11,081 nt of DNA from Nitrososphaerota archaeon (GCA_002693165.1 NZOP01000031.1:7416-18496); one strand, 5' to 3'. Positions 1 to 8,702 are shown, counted from the stretch's first letter. The notes: generated by a model not told the origin, from the sequence alone. Numbers and translations: made by a program.

Positions 1-170
1 CTAGCAGTTTTTTGTATATCTCGAGCAAGTTTTCCTCCTCCAGCAACAGCTACAACTTTAACCCCATTACGAGCAAGTCCGTCAAGGGTCTTTACAATTT
101 TTTTAATCCCAGATGGATCAGAATCCAGTGAGAATAAACTTCCACTTAATTTAATTACTATGGTTTTCAT
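1..170 (-). CDS. pyrH: UMP kinase (amino acid kinase family), 5' part only
   Basis: The complement reads from an ATG at 170 and runs off the left edge, giving 56 residues with no stop. The N-terminus MKTIVIKLSGSLF is the first strand and glycine turn of the amino acid kinase fold. Residues near 44-52 read VAVAGGGKLARD, the glycine-rich GGGxxAR element that archaeal UMP kinases use for nucleotide binding. By family, the enzyme phosphorylates UMP to UDP with ATP in pyrimidine nucleotide synthesis in the cytosol. It is divergent from the aRF1 gene, with about 100 bp between the starts. Other amino acid kinases (for example isopentenyl phosphate kinase) share the fold. The GGGKLAR segment after a short N-terminal region favours UMP kinase, but the diagnostic C-terminal half lies outside the window. 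Confidence 0.8.
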   Translation of the reverse strand, partial: MKTIVIKLSGSLFSLDSDPSGIKKIVKTLDGLARNGVKVVAVAGGGKLARDIQKTA

Positions 171-271
171 TTCAACAATTATGCTTACAGTTAATTGTCT
201 TATTAATTTTAATCTATTAAAAGATACAATATAACATAGTAGGGAATTTTTTAAAGTATAAAGGTGAATTT
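171..271. promoter_or_regulatory. Divergent promoter region, UMP kinase / aRF1
   Basis: This AT-rich spacer separates two divergent start codons. For the plus gene, AATATAAC at about 228-235 is a TATA-like element. AAGGTGA at 261-267 is a good Shine-Dalgarno match 4 nt before the TTG at 272, and it decides that start. On minus, the region 20-30 bp upstream of the ATG at 170 is AT-rich, but no single TATA box stands out. No operator-like repeat was seen. Confidence 0.45.
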
Positions 272-1522
272 TTGTCAGGTAATATTGATTCAGTAGCACT
301 ATATAAAACAAGGAAGATATTAAAAGACCTATCTTCAAAATCAGGAAAAGGTACAGAATTAATCTCATTGTATATTCCACCAAAAAAAGCCCTTCACGAC
401 GTTTTAAATAATTTGAGAGAAGAATACGGAACTGCTACAAATATCAAATCTGATTCAACGAGGAACCATGTTCAAGATGCGTTAACAAGAACGCAACAAA
501 GATTAAAACTTTTTAAAAAAACTCCAGAGAATGGTTTAATTTTATTTGTTGGAGCATTAAGAACAAATGGTCCTGGTAGTGAAGAAGTTGTTGTAAATGA
601 AATTGTTCCTCCAAAACCTGTTCAAACATATCTCTATAGATGTGATGATCATTTTCAGTTAGAACATTTAATGGAAATGATTAAAGAAGTAGACATTATT
701 GGAATTATTTCTATAGATGCAACAGAAGCAGGATTTGGTATATTATCAGGAGATCATGTAGAAGTTGATGAAGTTATAACATCAGGAGTTGGTGGAAAAA
801 CTAGAGCAGGAGGTCAATCAGCGCGAAGATATGAAAGATTAAGAGAAATGAATTTATCAAGTTATTATAATCGAGTTGCTGAACATGCAAAAAAAATATT
901 TCTAGAGCAATATACAATAAAGGGACTAATAATTAGCGGGCCAGGACCAACTAAAGATGCGTTTATCAAAAGTGATTATTTAGACTATAGGTTAAAAAAT
1001 AAAATTTTAACAGAAGTGGATGGAGCTTATTCTGGAGCAGAAGGTGTAAGAGAAGCAATTGACAAATCAGCAGATGTTTTAGCAGATATGAGAATTATAG
1101 AAGAAAAGAAATTAATACAGAGATTTTTATCCGAAATACATAAAGAAAAAAGTCTTGCCATATATGGAATTAATGAAGTAATGGATGCAATAAACAGGGG
1201 AGCAGTAGAAGTTATTCTAGCATCAGAAGATCTCAACATGTTAAAAATTTTATTAAAGTGTAAAAGATGTTCAACGGAAAAATCTAAATTAATAAAAAGA
1301 ACAGAATATGTCCAAGAAAAACAAGAAATACTAAATCAAACATGTGTGTCATGTAAATCACGGGACTTTAACATAACTGAAACAGATTTAATTGAAATTC
1401 TAGAAGATTTAGCAGGAGAATCAGCTGCAAAAATAGAAGTATTAGGAAGTAAATCCGAAGAAGGAAAAATGTTGTTGAGTTTTGGTGGACTTGGGGCAAT
1501 ATTAAGATATAAAATAAATTAA
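272..1522 (+). CDS. prf1: Peptide chain release factor aRF1
   Basis: 416 aa, the normal length for archaeal aRF1. It recognises all three stop codons in the ribosomal A site and triggers hydrolysis of peptidyl-tRNA. Domain 1 (about 1-140) carries the stop-codon reading motifs: TATNIKS with NIKS at 57-60, and Y122-x-C124-xxx-F128. Domain 2 carries the catalytic GGQ at 180-182 within GGKTRAGGQSARRYERLR. Domain 3 (about 270-416) contains a zinc-type minidomain with C330/C333 and C358/C361. The start is a TTG: AAGGTGA lies just upstream, and the protein then begins at the position expected for the family. The next gene, ValRS, follows after 22 bp or less, so the two probably form a translation operon. 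All key motifs are intact. Confidence 0.97.
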   Translation: MSGNIDSVALYKTRKILKDLSSKSGKGTELISLYIPPKKALHDVLNNLREEYGTATNIKSDSTRNHVQDALTRTQQRLKLFKKTPENGLILFVGALRTNGPGSEEVVVNEIVPPKPVQTYLYRCDDHFQLEHLMEMIKEVDIIGIISIDATEAGFGILSGDHVEVDEVITSGVGGKTRAGGQSARRYERLREMNLSSYYNRVAEHAKKIFLEQYTIKGLIISGPGPTKDAFIKSDYLDYRLKNKILTEVDGAYSGAEGVREAIDKSADVLADMRIIEEKKLIQRFLSEIHKEKSLAIYGINEVMDAINRGAVEVILASEDLNMLKILLKCKRCSTEKSKLIKRTEYVQEKQEILNQTCVSCKSRDFNITETDLIEILEDLAGESAAKIEVLGSKSEEGKMLLSFGGLGAILRYKIN

Positions 1523-1544
1523 AAAAATAAAAGTGGTAAAGAAT

Positions 1545-3863
1545 ATGGAATCAAAAATACAAGAAAAAAATTGGAGTGTAGAAATAGAAAAAAATATTTC
1601 TAAAATATGGGAAAAAGAATCTCTATATGATTTTAATATTGATGATCAAAGGGAAATATTTACAATTGATACTCCACCTCCATATCCATCAGGAAGACCT
1701 TGGCACATAGGTGCTGCTGCTCATTATTCACAAATTGACATGATAGCCAGAACTGCGAGAATGATGAATTATAATGTATTATTTCCAATAGGGATTGATA
1801 GAAATGGTTTACCGGTAGAAATCTATACAGAAAAGAAATTCAAAATAAGTATGATTTCAACTCCAAGAGAAAAATTTACAGATTTGTGTAAAATAGCATT
1901 GGATGATTTGGAAGCTGAAATGATTACAACTATGAAGCGTATGGGATTATCTGGTTTATTTAAGCAATATTACAGAACTGATTCAGACGAATATCGTGCA
2001 CTAACACAATCAACTTTTATTGAATTATGGAAAAAAGGAGAAGTATATCAGTCTTCTAGACCGAATAATTATTGTCCAAAATGCAGGACTACAATTGCTG
2101 ATGCAGAGATATTTTATCAAGAAATTCCATCAAAGTTAGTTTATTTAAAATTCTATCTAAAGCAACAAGATGAATATGTACTTATTGCAACAACTAGACC
2201 GGAATTATTATCAAGTTGTCAAGTAGTATTAGTAAATCCAGAGGATGAAAGATTTAAAAAATTATGGAATAAAGAAATCAGAGTACCAGTTTTTAATAAT
2301 CTGGTAAAAATAGTAAAGCACCCCAGTGCAAAAATGGAATTTGGGTCAGGTGCAGTAATGATTTGTAGTTATGGAGATTATACTGATGTTCTTTTATTCC
2401 GTGAATTGAAATTACAGGAAAAGATTAGTATAGATGTCAAAGGAAGAATGACAGAAAATGCAGAGAAATATCAAGGTCTAAAAGTTAATGAAGCAAGGGA
2501 AAAAATAATTAAAGATTTACAAGAATTAGATTTAGTTGATCGTATTGAAAATATAAATCATCGAACTCCATGTTGTGAAAGAAGCAAAAACCCAATGGAA
2601 ATAATACCAATGGAGGAATATTATCTAAAACAATTAGACCATAAAAATGAATTATTAGAAATTGCAAAGAAATTAGAATTTCACCCCGAAGAACATAGAA
2701 GAAGATTAATAGACTGGATAGAGGCAATTTCAATTGATTGGCCAATATCTCGGAGACGTTATAATGCAACAGAAGTCCCTGTATGGTATTGCAAACAGTG
2801 TAATGAACCTAACTTACCTGAACCTGGTAAATATTATAGACCGTGGAAAGAAAAACCGCCATTTGATACCTGTAAGAAATGTGGAAATAAAGAATTTATC
2901 GGAGATAAAAGAACATTTGACACATGGATGGATTCAAGCATATCTCCTTTATTCATCACTAAATATCAAAAAGACAACGAATTTCATAAAAAAAGTTATC
3001 CAACAAAACTTAGACCACAATCAAAAGACATCATTAGAACTTGGCTCCATTATACAATACTACGGTGTAATCAGTTAACTGAAAAAACTCCGTTCACACA
3101 TGCTTGGATAATGGGTTATGGAGTAGATGAAAGAGGCGAGAAGATGAGTAAAAGTAAAGGGAATGCAATAGACCCAATACCAATACTAGAAAGAAATGGT
3201 GCAGACATGTTTAGATTATGGGCAGCATCTGAAGTTAATTTGGGATCAGATTTTCGAGTTTCGGAAATAAAAATTACCGGTGTAGGAAAATTTTTATCGA
3301 AATTGTGGAATATTTCAAAATTCATCTCTAGTTTCCCAGTTGTTGAAGAAGAACCATTAGAAACTGACAAGTGGATATTAAGTGAATTATCAACTGTAAT
3401 AGACGAATCTTTAGATGGATATTCGGATTATAATTTTTTCGTTCCAGCGAATAAAGTTAGAGAATTTATTTGGAATATTTTTGCTCCACATTATATAGAA
3501 CTCGTAAAACAAAGAGCATATGGAATGGACTTTGATGAAAAATCAAAAAGAGCAGCATGGTCAACATTACATATTTGTTTAAAAAATTCATTATTATTAT
3601 TAGCTCCAATTGTACCATTTATTACTGACAAAATTTGGAGAGAAGTTTATTCTGACCAAAGTATACATAAACAAATTTTTCAAAAAAATGAATTTAAATA
3701 TGAATTTAAAGAATCCACGGAAAAGATAATTGAATTTAATTCGTTGATTTGGAATAAGAAAAAACAAATGGGAATTTCATTAAAAAATGAAATATCTGAA
3801 AATGTTCCTAAAGAGCTTAAAGTATTTAAAAAAGACCTAGAGGCAATGCATAAATTACGCTAA
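1545..3863 (+). CDS. valS: Valyl-tRNA synthetase (class Ia), compact archaeal form
   Basis: 772 aa from the ATG at 1545; a GTG at 1533 would add four residues. It charges tRNA-Val with valine and should proofread threonine. The Rossmann signature is TPPPYPSGRPWHIGAAAHY, with HIGA (54-57) where HIGH is usual. A zinc-type knuckle CPKC is at 177-180, and a CC pair at 343-344 may complete it. The CP1 editing domain is marked by ATTRPELL (about 215-222). Further cysteine pairs are at 416/419 and 443/446. DTWMDSSIS (459-467) and KMSKS (533-537) are the later catalytic elements. The helical anticodon-binding domain covers about 605-700. The protein ends about 70 residues later, without the C-terminal coiled-coil arm of bacterial ValRS (usually over 850 aa). 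The TTRPELL and DTWMDSS context separates it from LeuRS and IleRS. It lies immediately downstream of aRF1. Confidence 0.93.
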   Translation: MESKIQEKNWSVEIEKNISKIWEKESLYDFNIDDQREIFTIDTPPPYPSGRPWHIGAAAHYSQIDMIARTARMMNYNVLFPIGIDRNGLPVEIYTEKKFKISMISTPREKFTDLCKIALDDLEAEMITTMKRMGLSGLFKQYYRTDSDEYRALTQSTFIELWKKGEVYQSSRPNNYCPKCRTTIADAEIFYQEIPSKLVYLKFYLKQQDEYVLIATTRPELLSSCQVVLVNPEDERFKKLWNKEIRVPVFNNLVKIVKHPSAKMEFGSGAVMICSYGDYTDVLLFRELKLQEKISIDVKGRMTENAEKYQGLKVNEAREKIIKDLQELDLVDRIENINHRTPCCERSKNPMEIIPMEEYYLKQLDHKNELLEIAKKLEFHPEEHRRRLIDWIEAISIDWPISRRRYNATEVPVWYCKQCNEPNLPEPGKYYRPWKEKPPFDTCKKCGNKEFIGDKRTFDTWMDSSISPLFITKYQKDNEFHKKSYPTKLRPQSKDIIRTWLHYTILRCNQLTEKTPFTHAWIMGYGVDERGEKMSKSKGNAIDPIPILERNGADMFRLWAASEVNLGSDFRVSEIKITGVGKFLSKLWNISKFISSFPVVEEEPLETDKWILSELSTVIDESLDGYSDYNFFVPANKVREFIWNIFAPHYIELVKQRAYGMDFDEKSKRAAWSTLHICLKNSLLLLAPIVPFITDKIWREVYSDQSIHKQIFQKNEFKYEFKESTEKIIEFNSLIWNKKKQMGISLKNEISENVPKELKVFKKDLEAMHKLR

Positions 3864-5851
3864 GGTTTTTTATTCAAAAATAATAATGAAATACCGCAAA
3901 AAAGACAAATAAATGAAATTAAAATGGATAAATTAGTGGAATTTGATTCTGGAATAGATATAACAGCTGGAAAATCTACATAATATTCAATTCCGCCATA
4001 AGAAAAATTATTGTCTGAATGAGAAACGATAGCATCAATCCAATAATTTCCTGGGGATAAGTTCAACTGTATTTCTTCGCCTGAAGCAAAAATTTCCCTG
4101 TCAATAACACCAGTATCTGTATTATATATTTGTAACAAGATTTGATCATAATTATCAATACCTTGAAGATTAACGAGATTAGATTTTTTGTCTATGGAAA
4201 GCGAAACGGTATTATAATATATTAAAACCGGTATAAACAATTCAATGTTAGATTGATTTATCATAAACGTTAGTCGGAATTCATCAGTAAACGACTCTTC
4301 AATAGAATTTATTAACCTACTCTGAACTTCAATAACTTTTGATTGCCTTCCTTCTAAAATTATAGTCGAAGAATTAAATGTCATATCAACACTATTGTCC
4401 GTTTGTATATCAGAGATAGATATTTCCAGAGTATCAGATACAAGTGATTGTATAGTAATAATTTGAGTATTAACACTTTGAGTTTCTGCAAGATTAAAGG
4501 ATAAATGTGAAGGAATAATTGAAATTGGATTATGTAAAGCTTTGTCAATATTTAAACTTCCAGAACCTTGTAATGTAGATGGCCAATAAACACCGTATAA
4601 ATTTTTTAAAGGTGTTGCAGATGGACTAATTATACCAAGAATCTGACTGTGATTTAGCTCACCATGATGATTCAATAGTAAAGCAACAGTAGCTGTAACA
4701 TATGGTGCAGAAAAACTTGTTCCATTTTGTATCTTGTACGAATTGCCTAACCATGTAGAATTTATTTGTTCACCAAAGGAAACTAAATCAGGTTTCATAT
4801 AGAAGGACGAAACTGGGCCTCGTGAACTAAAGATTGAAACAAAATTTGTTAGATTTTTAGGATTAAAATCGAGTTTTACAAAAGTTTGTGAGTCATAAAT
4901 TTGTTTTATGAGTTTGTCTCCATCTTCTTGTGTAATCAATAAAGTAGGAATACTTGGACTATAACCAACAGGAATATTTGGATGCATAAGTCTACCTTTA
5001 ATGATACCGGGTACTGTATTAATGACAATCAGGCCAATTGCACCTTTTTTTGCAACATTTTCTTCTTTAGTAGAAAAATATACTACTTCGCTAGGTTCAG
5101 CTCCTCTACGTTTAGCCACTGCGATTTTTCCAGTTAAATCAATTCCATCAAGATCTATACTTCGTGCATAATTAACAAATTCAAGTTCTGCATGCAATAT
5201 ATCATTTGGAAGAACAGAATCCACTAATGGCAAGGCAAGTAGTTCTTCTTTTATTGCATCAATTTGTATAATGGCGAGAGTTGAATTACTAGTAGAATTA
5301 TAATGTGAACCAACTGAGATAACATCTTCATATTTTCCTGGATCACCAATACTTCCAAAAATTGGACCGCTATTACCAACAGCGGCTACAATAATTACTC
5401 CAGAATTAGAAATTTGTTTAATGGATTTTCGTAGTTCTTCTGATTCAGATAAACTTCCTAAGCTAATATTAATTACATCAGCTCCATTTGACACAGCAAG
5501 TTCCATTGCATCGATAACATCACTTGATTTAACTAGACCAGTATAGTCAACAACACGATATGCCAAGATTTTTGAATTTGGAGAAATATTTGTAATTATT
5601 CCTGCAATATGTGTACCATGACCAAGTTCATCCATTGGATCATCATCATTATCAATAAAATCATAACCGCCAATAATTATCTTATCAGGACCAATACCAC
5701 CGCCAAGCGCTGGATGGTTATAATCTACTCCAGTATCTATAATAGCTATAATAATTTCATCAGTATCAACCTGCTCAGTAGAGATGATTTTTGGCAATAA
5801 TATTGGATTAGAAAGTAATAATAAAATCATTAAAGCGGGTAAAAAACGCAT
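3860..5851 (-). CDS. Secreted, membrane-anchored subtilisin-like serine protease (S8) with PA domain
   Basis: 663 aa. Residues 1-24 are a signal-peptide-like hydrophobic stretch. The S8 catalytic triad is complete: D39 in AIIDTGVDYNHP, H78 in ELGHGTHIAGI, S379 in NGTSFSAPYV, with oxyanion N160 in AAVGNSGP. A protease-associated (PA) domain is inserted at about 195-330 between Asn and Ser. Residues about 440-635 look like beta-sandwich repeats. A single hydrophobic helix (about 641-659) followed by NKKP is a C-terminal membrane anchor, so the enzyme probably acts on proteins outside the cell at the S-layer face. The catalytic Asp follows the signal peptide after only about 15 residues, so there is no room for an I9 inhibitor propeptide. 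In-frame codons upstream reach a stop within five codons with no other start. It converges on ValRS, overlapping its stop by 4 bp. Substrate is unknown. Confidence 0.9.
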   Translation of the reverse strand: MRFLPALMILLLLSNPILLPKIISTEQVDTDEIIIAIIDTGVDYNHPALGGGIGPDKIIIGGYDFIDNDDDPMDELGHGTHIAGIITNISPNSKILAYRVVDYTGLVKSSDVIDAMELAVSNGADVINISLGSLSESEELRKSIKQISNSGVIIVAAVGNSGPIFGSIGDPGKYEDVISVGSHYNSTSNSTLAIIQIDAIKEELLALPLVDSVLPNDILHAELEFVNYARSIDLDGIDLTGKIAVAKRRGAEPSEVVYFSTKEENVAKKGAIGLIVINTVPGIIKGRLMHPNIPVGYSPSIPTLLITQEDGDKLIKQIYDSQTFVKLDFNPKNLTNFVSIFSSRGPVSSFYMKPDLVSFGEQINSTWLGNSYKIQNGTSFSAPYVTATVALLLNHHGELNHSQILGIISPSATPLKNLYGVYWPSTLQGSGSLNIDKALHNPISIIPSHLSFNLAETQSVNTQIITIQSLVSDTLEISISDIQTDNSVDMTFNSSTIILEGRQSKVIEVQSRLINSIEESFTDEFRLTFMINQSNIELFIPVLIYYNTVSLSIDKKSNLVNLQGIDNYDQILLQIYNTDTGVIDREIFASGEEIQLNLSPGNYWIDAIVSHSDNNFSYGGIEYYVDFPAVISIPESNSTNLSILISFICLFCGISLLFLNKKP

Positions 5852-5950
5852 TATTAGTATTAATTAAACACTAAAATTAAGTTTTTACTGAATAAGCAAA
5901 AATCATTTTCTATCTAGAATTAATAAAGTCTTGAAAGAGTGGTATAATAG
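5852..5950. promoter_or_regulatory. Divergent promoter region, protease / topoisomerase
   Basis: This spacer between two divergent ATGs is 99 bp. TTAATAAAG at about 5920-5928 lies 25-30 bp upstream of the topoisomerase ATG. On the complement, CTTAATTTT at about 5874-5882 is the same distance from the protease ATG. Both spacings fit TATA boxes serving leaderless or very short-leader transcripts, which are common in archaea. A strong Shine-Dalgarno is absent on both sides. Assignment is by position and composition only. Confidence 0.4.
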
Positions 5951-8050
5951 ATGAAGAAAGACAATATACAGAATATATTCAATCAAGAAAAATATTCACT
6001 GGTAATATGTGAAAAAACGGACGCGGCTAGAAAAATTGCAAGTTCTTTATCAAATAATAAATATAAAGTAGTAAAAATTTTCAACACAACTATATTCATT
6101 GTAAAATATGAAGGAAAAAACTATGTTTTATGTTCTGCAATGGGACACCTATATAATATAAAATTAATTAGACGTCAAAAATTACCTGCGTATGAATATG
6201 CTTGGGTTTCACTTGATCAAATTGATAAAAAGAAATCGTCAATTGTCAAATCAAAAATCAGAGCAATAGAAGCACTTTCAAAAGATACAAATGAATTTAT
6301 TCTTGCGTGTGATTTAGATCAAGAAGGGGAAACAATTGGATATAATATACTAAAATACGCCTGTGGAGAAAAACAATATATCGCCAAGCGAGTAAAATTT
6401 TCCACACTAATCGAAAATGATATAAAAATTGCATTTTCAAATATACAAAAAAATATCAACATCGAATTAGCCATTGCAGGACGGACTAGACATGCAATAG
6501 ATTTCTTGTATGGAATAAATATTTCAAAAGCCTTGACAAAATCTTTTATGACAGCTAGTAACAAATATAGAACGCTAAGCATTGGTCGAGTTCAAGGTCC
6601 AACTATTTCATATGTAGTAGAAAATGATTTAGAAATACAAACACATGTACCAATACCATTTTGGTCTGTAAATGCACATATTGAATCTCATAAAACTGAT
6701 AAAACTAAATGGATTAAAATTCATTATATTAAATCAAAAATAATTACAAAGCGTAATACAAAAAATATTATCAAAGAGTGTAAAGGAAAACAAGCAATTG
6801 TATCAAAAATAAAGAAAGAGAAAGTCAGAATCTATCCTCCAATACCACTTAATTTAATTGAATTACAAAAAGAAGCATTTAGATTGTATAAATTCAATCC
6901 ATATCAAACATTAACATTAGCAGAAAAATTGTATCTAAAAGCTTTAATCTCGTATCCAAGAACCAATAGTCAAAAACTCCCAACTCAATTAAATTTTCGT
7001 AATATAATTTTAAATTTGAACAAATTATCAGAATTTAAAAATATTACAAAAAACCTAATTGAGAAACCACAACTAATTCCAACACAGGGTAAAGAAACAG
7101 ACACAGCTCATCCAAGCATATATCCGACTGGTAAATCTAACATTGATTCTTTAACTATACCAGAAAAGAAATTATTTATACTAATTGCAAGAAGATTTCT
7201 CAATGTATTCAGAGATACAATAATAAAAGAAAAAATGACAACATATTTTAAAATTGGTAAACATGAATTTTGTTATTCACCAAACTCAATTAATCACGAA
7301 GTAGAATCAGGGCAGAATATTGATGATAAAAGCGATTTGAATGCGTATATAGGAAAAATATTCAATGTAAAACGAATCAATGTAGTAAAAAAATTTGAAA
7401 ATCCTCCACGTCCATTTAATCAAATGACATTAGTTCAAAAAATGGAAAGTGAAAAAATTGGTACAAAGTCCACACGAGCAAATATCATACATACAATAAT
7501 TAATAGAGACTATATCAAAGAGTCTCAATTAATACCCACACCATTGGCAAAGGCTTTGGTAGAAATATTACACAATTATTCTTCAGGAATACTATCTTCA
7601 GAAATGACAAGAAAAATAGAAGAACAATTATCAGGTATCGAAGAGAAAAAAATAACACAAGAACAAGTTTTAGAGAAAACAAAAAAAGATGTCAACAAGG
7701 TAGTAAAAAACATAAATGAGAACAAGGCAACTATAGGAAAATATTTAGAACGTGCAGTAAAAAATTTAGTGGTAAATGAATCTACAAATAAAAGTTTAGG
7801 AAAATGTACAATATGTCAAAAAGGTGATTTAATCATTACTTCAAATACAAGAAACCGAGCATTAATTTGTTCAAATAGTAAAAAAAATGATTGTATAGTA
7901 AAAGCATCTTTACCAAGATTTGGATACATAAGGGTTAATAAAACAGGTTGTAATGAATGTTCGTGGCCAAAAGTCAGAACTTCATTTAAAGGCAAACCAT
8001 GGAGTTTCTGTCTCAACCCTGAATGTAATAAGGCTGGAAAAAGGAAATGA
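5951..8050 (+). CDS. topA: DNA topoisomerase IA with two C-terminal zinc ribbons
   Basis: 699 aa. It breaks one DNA strand through a 5'-phosphotyrosine link and passes the other strand, relaxing negative supercoils or unlinking recombination and replication intermediates. The Toprim domain has Glu in VICEKTDAARKIA (about 18-30) and the metal triad in ACDLDQEGETIG (D121, D123, E127). Topo IA core landmarks include AGRTRHAIDFLYGIN (about 176-190) and GRVQGPT. The active tyrosine is Y335 in ISYPRTNS. SEKIGTKSTRANII (about 500-513) is another family block. The C-terminus carries two four-cysteine zinc ribbons: C619/C622/C640/C648 and C667/C670/C687/C692. There is no helicase domain, so it is not reverse gyrase. 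It resembles the archaeal Topo III-like branch. Its TGA overlaps the next ATG, so the downstream genes are translationally coupled. Confidence 0.95.
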   Translation: MKKDNIQNIFNQEKYSLVICEKTDAARKIASSLSNNKYKVVKIFNTTIFIVKYEGKNYVLCSAMGHLYNIKLIRRQKLPAYEYAWVSLDQIDKKKSSIVKSKIRAIEALSKDTNEFILACDLDQEGETIGYNILKYACGEKQYIAKRVKFSTLIENDIKIAFSNIQKNINIELAIAGRTRHAIDFLYGINISKALTKSFMTASNKYRTLSIGRVQGPTISYVVENDLEIQTHVPIPFWSVNAHIESHKTDKTKWIKIHYIKSKIITKRNTKNIIKECKGKQAIVSKIKKEKVRIYPPIPLNLIELQKEAFRLYKFNPYQTLTLAEKLYLKALISYPRTNSQKLPTQLNFRNIILNLNKLSEFKNITKNLIEKPQLIPTQGKETDTAHPSIYPTGKSNIDSLTIPEKKLFILIARRFLNVFRDTIIKEKMTTYFKIGKHEFCYSPNSINHEVESGQNIDDKSDLNAYIGKIFNVKRINVVKKFENPPRPFNQMTLVQKMESEKIGTKSTRANIIHTIINRDYIKESQLIPTPLAKALVEILHNYSSGILSSEMTRKIEEQLSGIEEKKITQEQVLEKTKKDVNKVVKNINENKATIGKYLERAVKNLVVNESTNKSLGKCTICQKGDLIITSNTRNRALICSNSKKNDCIVKASLPRFGYIRVNKTGCNECSWPKVRTSFKGKPWSFCLNPECNKAGKRK

Positions 8051-8292
8051 AATTATGTAAATTATGTAATGATACTAAAAATAAGTCAGAGACTTTATGT
8101 ATGCCTCATAAAATCGCTCAAGATAAACTCGAATCAGGTTACAAAATTTGGAAAGATAGAGAAAATTCCATGGAATGGGAAAAATATTTAAAAGCCTTAT
8201 TAGAAATACCAACAACTGGAAAATTAGTAAAACAAGTCATAATAGAAGAAATAAAGGTGTATGAAAAGAATGGTAATAAAACAAAAAATTGA
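8047..8292 (+). CDS. Small putative zinc-binding protein (CxxC/CxxH)
   Basis: 81 aa, function unknown. The N-terminus has C4-x2-C7 and C18-x2-H21, a plausible four-ligand zinc knuckle. It is followed by a charged, mostly helical body with a WEKYLKALLEIPTTGKLVKQV segment in its middle (residues about 44-64). The start ATGA overlaps the topoisomerase TGA by 4 nt, and its own 3' end overlaps the start of the next gene, so it lies inside a coupled operon. I believe similar small CxxC/CxxH proteins occur in other archaea, but I cannot confirm it here. A role linked to topoisomerase or chromatin is inference from position only. Confidence 0.8.
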   Translation: MKLCKLCNDTKNKSETLCMPHKIAQDKLESGYKIWKDRENSMEWEKYLKALLEIPTTGKLVKQVIIEEIKVYEKNGNKTKN

Positions 8293-8695
8293 TCGAATTA
8301 TGGATTATATATTAGACAGAGTAAGAAGTTTAAGAACAATAAATAAAACATTAGCAAATACAACGTCTTTAGTTCAAGCAAAGTCTCTTATGTTAGCTTA
8401 TGTAGCATTAATGATTTTATTTACTACAGGCATAGTAAATGCATTAGTAGAAGGATCACAATTAAATACTCAATATCCAGTCATCCCAGGTTTTCAAGCA
8501 CAAACATTAGCTGAAGTAGTTATATTTAGTTCAGTAACAATTTTTGGAGTATTAGGTTTTATACTCATGTCTCGTGGAACAAGACAAGTAAAAAAAGGCA
8601 GAACAACAGTAGCTTTTATTGTATCCGGTCTTGGATTAGTATTATTTGGTTTAATAATTGGATTCTACATTTTTGCATTAAAAGGAAGTCAGTAA
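8270..8695 (+). CDS. Conserved-looking three-helix membrane protein, unknown function
   Basis: 141 aa from the ATG at 8270. AAAGGTG at 8253-8259 lies 10 nt before this ATG; the in-frame ATG at 8261 is only 1 nt from that motif. A third in-frame ATG at 8300 lies beyond the upstream stop. The basic, amphipathic N-terminus (about 1-38, rich in Arg, Lys and Asn) is probably cytosolic. Three hydrophobic helices follow at about 40-59, 80-101 and 113-137. The loop after helix 1 (EGSQLNTQYPVIPGFQAQ) would face the outside. The loop between helices 2 and 3 is strongly basic (SRGTRQVKKGRT), fitting an N-in topology by the positive-inside rule. I recognise no family. It overlaps the preceding zinc-protein gene by about 23 bp and ends the topoisomerase operon. 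Confidence 0.78.
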   Translation: MVIKQKIDRIMDYILDRVRSLRTINKTLANTTSLVQAKSLMLAYVALMILFTTGIVNALVEGSQLNTQYPVIPGFQAQTLAEVVIFSSVTIFGVLGFILMSRGTRQVKKGRTTVAFIVSGLGLVLFGLIIGFYIFALKGSQ

Positions 8696-8702
8696 AAACT
8701 AT

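Noticed and set aside
2509..2769. Hydrophobic-looking open frame antisense to ValRS
   Set aside because: It is the complement of Lys/Glu/Asn-rich codons, which read as Phe/Leu/Ile on the other strand. It is an AT-rich shadow, not a membrane protein.
2734..3078. Open frame of 114 codons within the ValRS gene, same strand
   Set aside because: It lies wholly in another frame of an intact, motif-rich ValRS; its product has no recognisable motif and the frame no translation signals.
6319..6582. Open frames antisense to the topoisomerase (also 7816-8016)
   Set aside because: They lie fully inside conserved Toprim/core and zinc-ribbon coding sequence, with no independent support.
7801..8040. Possible separate zinc-finger gene at the topoisomerase C-terminus
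   Set aside because: The frame is continuous with the topoisomerase, and two C-terminal four-cysteine ribbons are normal for archaeal topoisomerase IA.
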